Assembly (NCBI GenBank): GCA_900757615.1
Contig: CAAEON010000007.1
Coordinates: 1 to 19,598 of the forward strand
Source: an uncultured Collinsella sp.
GTDB lineage: Bacteria; Actinomycetota; Coriobacteriia; Coriobacteriales; Coriobacteriaceae
DNA: 19,598 bases
Direction of reading: 5' to 3'
Positions 15,454 to 19,598 of this stretch are shown here, piece by piece; within the stretch, counting starts at the first letter, position 1; each line of letters opens with the position of its first letter. The translations under genes and the position numbers were made by a program. The notes under the pieces were generated by a model. It searched no databases. It had not been told where the DNA came from and saw only the letters and a list, made by a program, of their open reading frames with translations.

Positions 15454-16641
15454 ATGAACGCCACAGTCGTGATTCCAACGTATTGGGCGGGCGATGACGC
15501 TTGCGCAAACGCCCCTGGCACCTATGATCATTCGACGCGACTCAACGCCGACAATCCCGAACTCGACCGCTGTCTGGCCTCGCTTGAGCAGGTACGTGAC
15601 ATCCCGCGCATCATCCTTTTGGTGGTCTGTCCCGTTTCTGCCACAGCCGATGTGTCGCTGCGCGTGCGCGAGATTGTCGACGCGCATCCCACGCTCAAGG
15701 TCACCGTTGTCACCAACACCCAGGCCTCGCGCATCGCAGACCGGGTTGCTCAGATCGCGCCCAAGGGTTCGGGCGAGTGCGTGAGCCTGCGAGGCTACGG
15801 TGCCATCCGCAACATGGGGCTAGCCTGTGCCGCTGTGCTGGGGCATGACGCGGTTATCTTTTTGGATGACGATGAGACTGTCATCGACGCCGACTTTATG
15901 AAGCGCGCGACCTATGCGTTGGGGCAGCAGACGCGTCAGGGCTTGCCGATCTTGGTCAAGAGCGGCTATTTCTACGATCGCGACGGCTCGCCGCTGGCTC
16001 CCACGGACAAGGCGGGCATCTGCCATCGTTGGTGGACCAAGCGCATCGAGTTCAACCGTTGGATGAAAAAGGCGCTCTCGGGCACCCGCATCTCGCGCTC
16101 CAACTACGTGTGCGGCGGCCTGATGGCCCTGCACGCCCGCGCCTTTACGCGTGTGGCCTTTGACCCGTTTATCACCCGCGGCGAGGACTTGGATTACCTC
16201 TTTAACATGCGCATGTTTGGCTACGACGTGTGGTTCGATAACGAGTGGACCGTGCGCCATCTGCCTCCGGAGTCCGAAAAGCGCTCACCGCGCTTTATGC
16301 AGGATGTATACCGTTGGTACTACGAACGGGCCAAGTTGACATTCGCCGCGCATCAAAAGGAGCTCATTCCCGTTACGGCGGCATCACTCATGCCCTACCC
16401 GGGCCCGTGGATTTCGCGCGAGCTCGACGACCGCGTGCGCAAGACCGCTATGGTCCGCAGCGTGTTTACCCGCGAGCATGAGGGCTACCTACGCATTTGG
16501 CGCCATGGTATCGGCGAGGCAAAGGCCTATGCGCGCCAAAACGCTGCAAGCTACCTGCGTTTCCAGAGCTTTTGGCCCAAGATCATGGACGGGCTTTGGC
16601 GTGACGCACAACTGATCAGTATCCTGGAGGGGGCCGAATGA
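15454..16641 (+). CDS. Family-2-like glycosyltransferase
   Basis: This 395-aa, probably cytoplasmic GT-A fold enzyme should transfer a sugar from a nucleotide donor to an unknown acceptor. The N terminus TVVIPTYW is the usual first strand of the fold. The metal/donor motif is FLDDDE with Asp138-140, and an ED-type catalytic pair occurs in RGEDLDY (Glu244, Asp245). No membrane helix is evident. A Trp/Arg/Lys-rich stretch (HRWWTKRIEFNRWMKK) at 191-206 might touch membrane or acceptor. The ATG at 15454 has GGGAGGG six bases upstream. Its last codons overlap the start of the second kinase (ATGA), so it is co-translated with that sensor. The cell-envelope role is an inference. Confidence 0.8.
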   Translation: MNATVVIPTYWAGDDACANAPGTYDHSTRLNADNPELDRCLASLEQVRDIPRIILLVVCPVSATADVSLRVREIVDAHPTLKVTVVTNTQASRIADRVAQIAPKGSGECVSLRGYGAIRNMGLACAAVLGHDAVIFLDDDETVIDADFMKRATYALGQQTRQGLPILVKSGYFYDRDGSPLAPTDKAGICHRWWTKRIEFNRWMKKALSGTRISRSNYVCGGLMALHARAFTRVAFDPFITRGEDLDYLFNMRMFGYDVWFDNEWTVRHLPPESEKRSPRFMQDVYRWYYERAKLTFAAHQKELIPVTAASLMPYPGPWISRELDDRVRKTAMVRSVFTREHEGYLRIWRHGIGEAKAYARQNAASYLRFQSFWPKIMDGLWRDAQLISILEGAE

Positions 16642-17981
16642 TCGACCGCCGCGCCCAGCGCGATAGTTCAATATCAATCTTTCGCATCATTGCCGTTGCC
16701 TGCGCCATTTGCGTTCTGGTGTACTTTATTTTTGCCTTGGTGACCGGTATCGAGCCGATCGCCACGGTGATTGCCTGCGCGCTGCTGTGCATCTTTCTGT
16801 GCATCTTTATCTTTTTGACGCTCAATCCCGATTCGGTGCGCTCCCAGTACACCGAGGAGACGCTCTCGGTGGCCTCGGCCATGCTCGAGGACATTAAGGG
16901 CGGTCTGACGCAGGAGTCGGCGCGTTTGGTGTGCCGGCGCATTTTGCCCGAGACGCGCGCCATGACGGTGGCCATCACCGACGAGGGCAACGTGCTTGCC
17001 TGCGCGGGAGAGTTTGAGGAAAAACTACTGCCAGATTCTCCCATCCACACGCTTGCCACACGCTACGTTATCGAACATGGCATCGCGCAGTCGTTCAACC
17101 GTATGGTGGATGTCGTGGGCTCGGACGGCTCGCACAACCAAGTTCCCGCCGGCATTATTGCTCCCATCAAGGTGGGCGATCGTACCGTCGGCACGCTCAA
17201 GTTCTACTACAAGACCCCGCGCGCCGTCGACCGTACCCAGTATGCGCTTGCCTCGGGCTTTGCCGAGATCTTGTCCACGCAGCTCGCCATCCACGAGCTC
17301 GAGGTGCAAAAGGAACTCACGGCGCGCGCCGAGGTGCGTGCGCTGCAGGCGCAGATTAACCCGCACTTCCTGTTCAACACGCTGAACACCATTGCATCGT
17401 TTACGCGCACCGACCCGCTGCGGGCCCGCGAACTGCTTCGTGAGTTCTCATCGTTCTATCGTGCCACGCTCGACAACTCGGGATCGCTTATTCCGGTCTC
17501 GCGCGAGGTTGCACAGACCAAGCGCTACCTTACCTTTGAGAAGGCCCGCTTTGGCGAGGACCGCGTGCTTGCGACGTTCGATGTGTCCGAGGACGTGGAA
17601 GATACGCTGGTGCCGGCGTTCGTGATCCAGCCGATTGTCGAGAACGCCGTACGTCATGGTATGGGCGATGACGACGCCCTGAGGATCGACGTGACCGTTC
17701 ACCAAGACGGCGAGGATGCAATCTTGATTGCCGTGGCCGATAATGGCGTAGGCATGGATGAGGGTACCGCCGCCAGACTGTTTGACGAGCGCTCTGCCCG
17801 TCCCGACGCCAGCTCTCCCCAGGGTGGCGGCGCCGGTGTGGCCATGCACAATATTTCGGAGCGCATCCATCGCTTTTATGGGCCGCACTCCTATACGCGT
17901 GTCGAATCGGCGCCGGGCAAGGGCACTAAAGTGCTCCTTCATCTTGATTTGTCAGAGAGCATCTTTGACATTCAAGAGTAA
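16638..17981 (+). CDS. LytS-like sensor histidine kinase 2
   Basis: This 447-aa membrane histidine kinase is a paralogue of the kinase at 10726. It has two membrane helices (about 14-35 and 41-62), a GAF-like region (about 70-220, ending ASGFAEILSTQLA), His243 in NPHFLFNTLNT, N-box Asn336 in IVENAVRH, ADNGVGM at about 367-373 and a Gly-rich lid (PQGGGAGVAMHN). The stretch around the phospho-histidine is near-identical in pattern to kinase 1 (ELTAR..VRALQ.Q..PHFLFNT). Its ATG overlaps the glycosyltransferase stop by four bases and uses a GGAGGGGG site inside that gene. Its partner regulator starts 72 bases downstream. The signal is unknown; linkage to the glycosyltransferase hints at envelope state. 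Confidence 0.92.
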   Translation: MIDRRAQRDSSISIFRIIAVACAICVLVYFIFALVTGIEPIATVIACALLCIFLCIFIFLTLNPDSVRSQYTEETLSVASAMLEDIKGGLTQESARLVCRRILPETRAMTVAITDEGNVLACAGEFEEKLLPDSPIHTLATRYVIEHGIAQSFNRMVDVVGSDGSHNQVPAGIIAPIKVGDRTVGTLKFYYKTPRAVDRTQYALASGFAEILSTQLAIHELEVQKELTARAEVRALQAQINPHFLFNTLNTIASFTRTDPLRARELLREFSSFYRATLDNSGSLIPVSREVAQTKRYLTFEKARFGEDRVLATFDVSEDVEDTLVPAFVIQPIVENAVRHGMGDDDALRIDVTVHQDGEDAILIAVADNGVGMDEGTAARLFDERSARPDASSPQGGGAGVAMHNISERIHRFYGPHSYTRVESAPGKGTKVLLHLDLSESIFDIQE

Positions 17982-17990
17982 AATAAAAAG

Positions 17991-18028
17991 CTACGGGCTC
18001 AACGTCATGCGACGGATGCCCGGCGTAG
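17991..18028 (+). other. Intercistronic hairpin between kinase 2 and regulator 2
   Basis: CTACGGGC at 17991-17998 can pair with GCC (18018-18020) and CGTAG (18024-18028) around a 3-nt bulge, enclosing a small GTC/GAC stem. There is no T run. It may tune the expression ratio of the two genes. Confidence 0.3.
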
Positions 18029-18053
18029 TTAGTTGACGAAAGGTTTTATCCCT

Positions 18054-18770
18054 ATGCTGCGTGCGATGATTGTGGATGATGAGGCACCGGCTCGCTCGGA
18101 GCTTCGCTTCCTGCTCGAGCAAACGGGCAAGATCGGCACGATCACGGAGGCGTCGAGCGTCCGCTCCGCCATCGAGATGCTTATGGAAAGTCGCGTGGAT
18201 GTCGTGTTTCTCGATATCTCGATGCCCGGTGCCTCGGGCCTGCAACTTGCCGAGGCGCTGCATAAGCTCAAAAATCCGCCGGCGATCGTGTTTGTGACTG
18301 CGTATAGTGACCATGCGGTCGAGGCATTCGACGTGGATGCTGTCGATTATCTGATGAAGCCGGTCGAGGAAGCTCGCTTGGATCGCGCGATCGAGAAGGT
18401 CATGCAACGCGCCAAGCCGGTTACGGACAGCAAGGTGACCATCGAGCGTATTCCGGTGGAAAAGGGCGGCCGCAAGGTGCTCATTCCCGTGGACGACATT
18501 CGCTTTATCATGGCCAAGGACGATTACTCCTGCATCTATACCGTCGATGATCGCTTTTTGTCGACGACCTCGCTGGCGCAGTTTGAGGCCAAGCTCTGCG
18601 ATTTTGGCTTCTTCCGTGTTCACCGCCGCTATATCGTCAACTTGGCGTGCGTCACGGACGTCGAGACGGTGCCCTCGGGCGCCATCCAGCTGGGCATTAC
18701 GGGCGTCGACGAACGCGTGCCGGTTTCGCGCCGCCGCGTCGTGCCGCTCAAGAAGGCTCTGAGTCTCTAG
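18054..18770 (+). CDS. LytTR-family response regulator 2
   Basis: This 238-aa regulator is a paralogue of the one at 12150. The receiver has Asp8 and Asp9, phospho-acceptor Asp54 in FLDISMPG, Thr82 and Lys102 (LMKPVEE). The LytTR domain occupies about 135-238 with FIMAKDDYSCIY, FFRVHRRYIVNL and VPVSRRR. The ATG at 18054 is preferred: the protein then starts MLRAMIVDDE as in the family, with GAAAGG ten bases upstream. A TTG at 18033 would add seven residues. It is followed seven bases later by a strong terminator, so it closes the glycosyltransferase-kinase-regulator unit. DNA targets unknown. Confidence 0.93.
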   Translation: MLRAMIVDDEAPARSELRFLLEQTGKIGTITEASSVRSAIEMLMESRVDVVFLDISMPGASGLQLAEALHKLKNPPAIVFVTAYSDHAVEAFDVDAVDYLMKPVEEARLDRAIEKVMQRAKPVTDSKVTIERIPVEKGGRKVLIPVDDIRFIMAKDDYSCIYTVDDRFLSTTSLAQFEAKLCDFGFFRVHRRYIVNLACVTDVETVPSGAIQLGITGVDERVPVSRRRVVPLKKALSL

Positions 18771-18776
18771 CACACT

Positions 18777-18826
18777 GGCCCCGCAGCCCTGTAGACCTAT
18801 CGTCTGCGGAGCCGTGGGGCCTTTTT
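18777..18826 (+). terminator. Rho-independent terminator after response regulator 2
   Basis: GGCCCC (18777-18782) pairs with GGGGCC (18816-18821) followed by TTTTT. Within it, CCGCAG (18781-18786) can alternatively pair with CTGCGG (18804-18809), sharing two bases with the outer stem. Confidence 0.85.
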
Positions 18827-18865
18827 GTATGTATCTGCCGAATCGTTTTTTGCGGAAGGGATCCC

Positions 18866-19333
18866 ATGAACAGCGCAAGCGCCAAGCGCATCGACATCAT
18901 CTCGGACACCCACGGCTATCTTTCTCCTGCGCTCCTGGATGAGCTTGAGGGCGCAGACCTGATTATCCACGCCGGCGACCTCACGTCAGAGATGGACTAC
19001 GAGCACCTGTGCACCATCGCCCCCGTGCGGGCCGTACTGGGTAACAACGATTACTACCGCGACTACGGACCCGATGTAGACCGTCTTGCGCTCTTTACCT
19101 ACGAAGGCCTCAAATTCGCCGTAGCCCACTACCGCGAAGACCTTCCGGTGGGATCCGTAGACGTAGCCATCAACGGCCACACCCACGTAATCAAAGAAGC
19201 CCAAGTGGGCCGTTGCTTAGTCCTCAACCCGGGCAGCGCCAGCTACCCCAGAGGCACCCGAGGCCCCACCATGGCCAGAATGCTAGTAAAAGACGGCAAG
19301 ATACTGAGCACTAAGTTTATTGACCTAGACTAA
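18866..19333 (+). CDS. YfcE/MJ0936-family metallophosphoesterase
   Basis: This 155-aa cytoplasmic two-metal phosphodiesterase is of normal length for the YfcE/MJ0936 group. Motifs in order: DIISDTHG (Asp14 in SDTHG with His16), HAGD at 35-38, GNND at about 58-61, NGHTH at about 104-108 and NPGS. These supply the dinuclear metal ligands. The physiological substrate of most members is not defined. The ATG at 18866 has GGAAGGG five bases upstream; longer in-frame starts run back through the terminator and are rejected. The first half uses codons like its neighbours, but the last third is rich in GTA, CTA, TTA, AGA and ATA codons, which are rare elsewhere in the window. It seems to be transcribed alone. 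Confidence 0.92.
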   Translation: MNSASAKRIDIISDTHGYLSPALLDELEGADLIIHAGDLTSEMDYEHLCTIAPVRAVLGNNDYYRDYGPDVDRLALFTYEGLKFAVAHYREDLPVGSVDVAINGHTHVIKEAQVGRCLVLNPGSASYPRGTRGPTMARMLVKDGKILSTKFIDLD

Positions 19334-19598
19334 CCGCAACAAAAACGGGGGATGCAGATGCGTTCTCCGTTTCCATTTGAGCCAATGGCCGAGCTTCAAC
19401 AAAAACCTTAGACACCCCCGCCGCGGAGAACGGGGCCGCCGAGCCGCGAAGCGGCGAGCAACAACAACGGCTCGAACAATGTGACGGCAGGGAGGGTCTC
19501 CGGGGCCGGCGGGCGCGGGTTAAGTTTGTCGCGAGTTCCGCACGCAAAGGAAAGCACTTAATGTGCTTTCCGTCTTGCGCAGGACTGTAGAGCAGCAA
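19334..19598. other. Hairpin-rich intergenic tail
   Basis: No credible gene. The clearest structure has a perfect 9-bp stem GGAAAGCAC (19549-19557) with GTGCTTTCC (19563-19571), extended by CGCAA (19543-19547) with TTGCG (19575-19579). Other dyads are GCCGC (19443-19447) with GCGGC (19451-19455), and CGTTCTCCG (19361-19369) with CGGAGAACG (19424-19432). CAACAAAAAC occurs twice (19338 and 19398). It may be the leader or tail of a gene outside the window. None of these has a proper T run. Confidence 0.5.

Noticed and set aside
19317..19598. Leftward ORF running off the window end
   Set aside because: It crosses hairpin-rich DNA, has an Arg/Pro/Ser/Cys-rich translation, and would need a TTG start right at the edge; not supported as coding.

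Overview
The window reads as a high-GC, gene-dense bacterial chromosome segment. Gene content and repeat style suggest a gut actinobacterium of the class Coriobacteriia, most like Collinsella: PRD-controlled cellobiose PTS, APC permease, LytTR two-component systems, UMF1-type MFS carrier, and many intergenic 'GGGGAC' repeats. This placement rests on overall resemblance, not on a marker gene. No tRNA, rRNA, CRISPR array, insertion sequence or phage gene was seen.

Region 1 (1-6124): the tail of an unseen upstream gene with its terminator, then composite repeats, then a five-gene beta-glucoside operon. The operon order is PRD regulator (425), lactose/cellobiose-family EIIA (2440), EIIB (2813), EIIC (3116) and GH1 6-phospho-beta-glucosidase (4467), closed by a strong terminator at 5938. 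A disaccharide such as cellobiose would be imported and phosphorylated by the PTS, split inside the cell by the glucosidase, and sensed by the regulator through its PTS-like domains. Related copies of the repeats follow the second terminator.

Region 2 (6124-7746): a three-unit tandem array of 62-bp palindromic repeats, then a leftward C39-like cysteine peptidase gene. Its reading frame runs from an ATG with a good Shine-Dalgarno at 7391 but is broken by an amber codon at 7179-7181. A 355-bp gap with several hairpins separates it from the next rightward gene.

Region 3 (7747-10607): an APC amino-acid permease and a metal-dependent amidohydrolase. They look like an uptake-and-hydrolysis pair, have a strong preference for C-ending codons, and are separated by two hairpins.

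Region 4 (10649-18826): two paralogous LytS-like histidine kinase / LytTR response regulator pairs (10726-12884 and 16638-18770). They enclose a zinc-dependent phospholipase C-like protein, a UMF1-family MFS transporter and a family-2-like glycosyltransferase. The glycosyltransferase overlaps the second kinase by four bases. The two kinases share a compact plan: two membrane helices, a GAF-like sensor segment, then the kinase core. This region is the best candidate for an undescribed regulatory module.

Region 5 (18866-19598): a YfcE-like metallophosphoesterase and a hairpin-rich tail with no credible gene.
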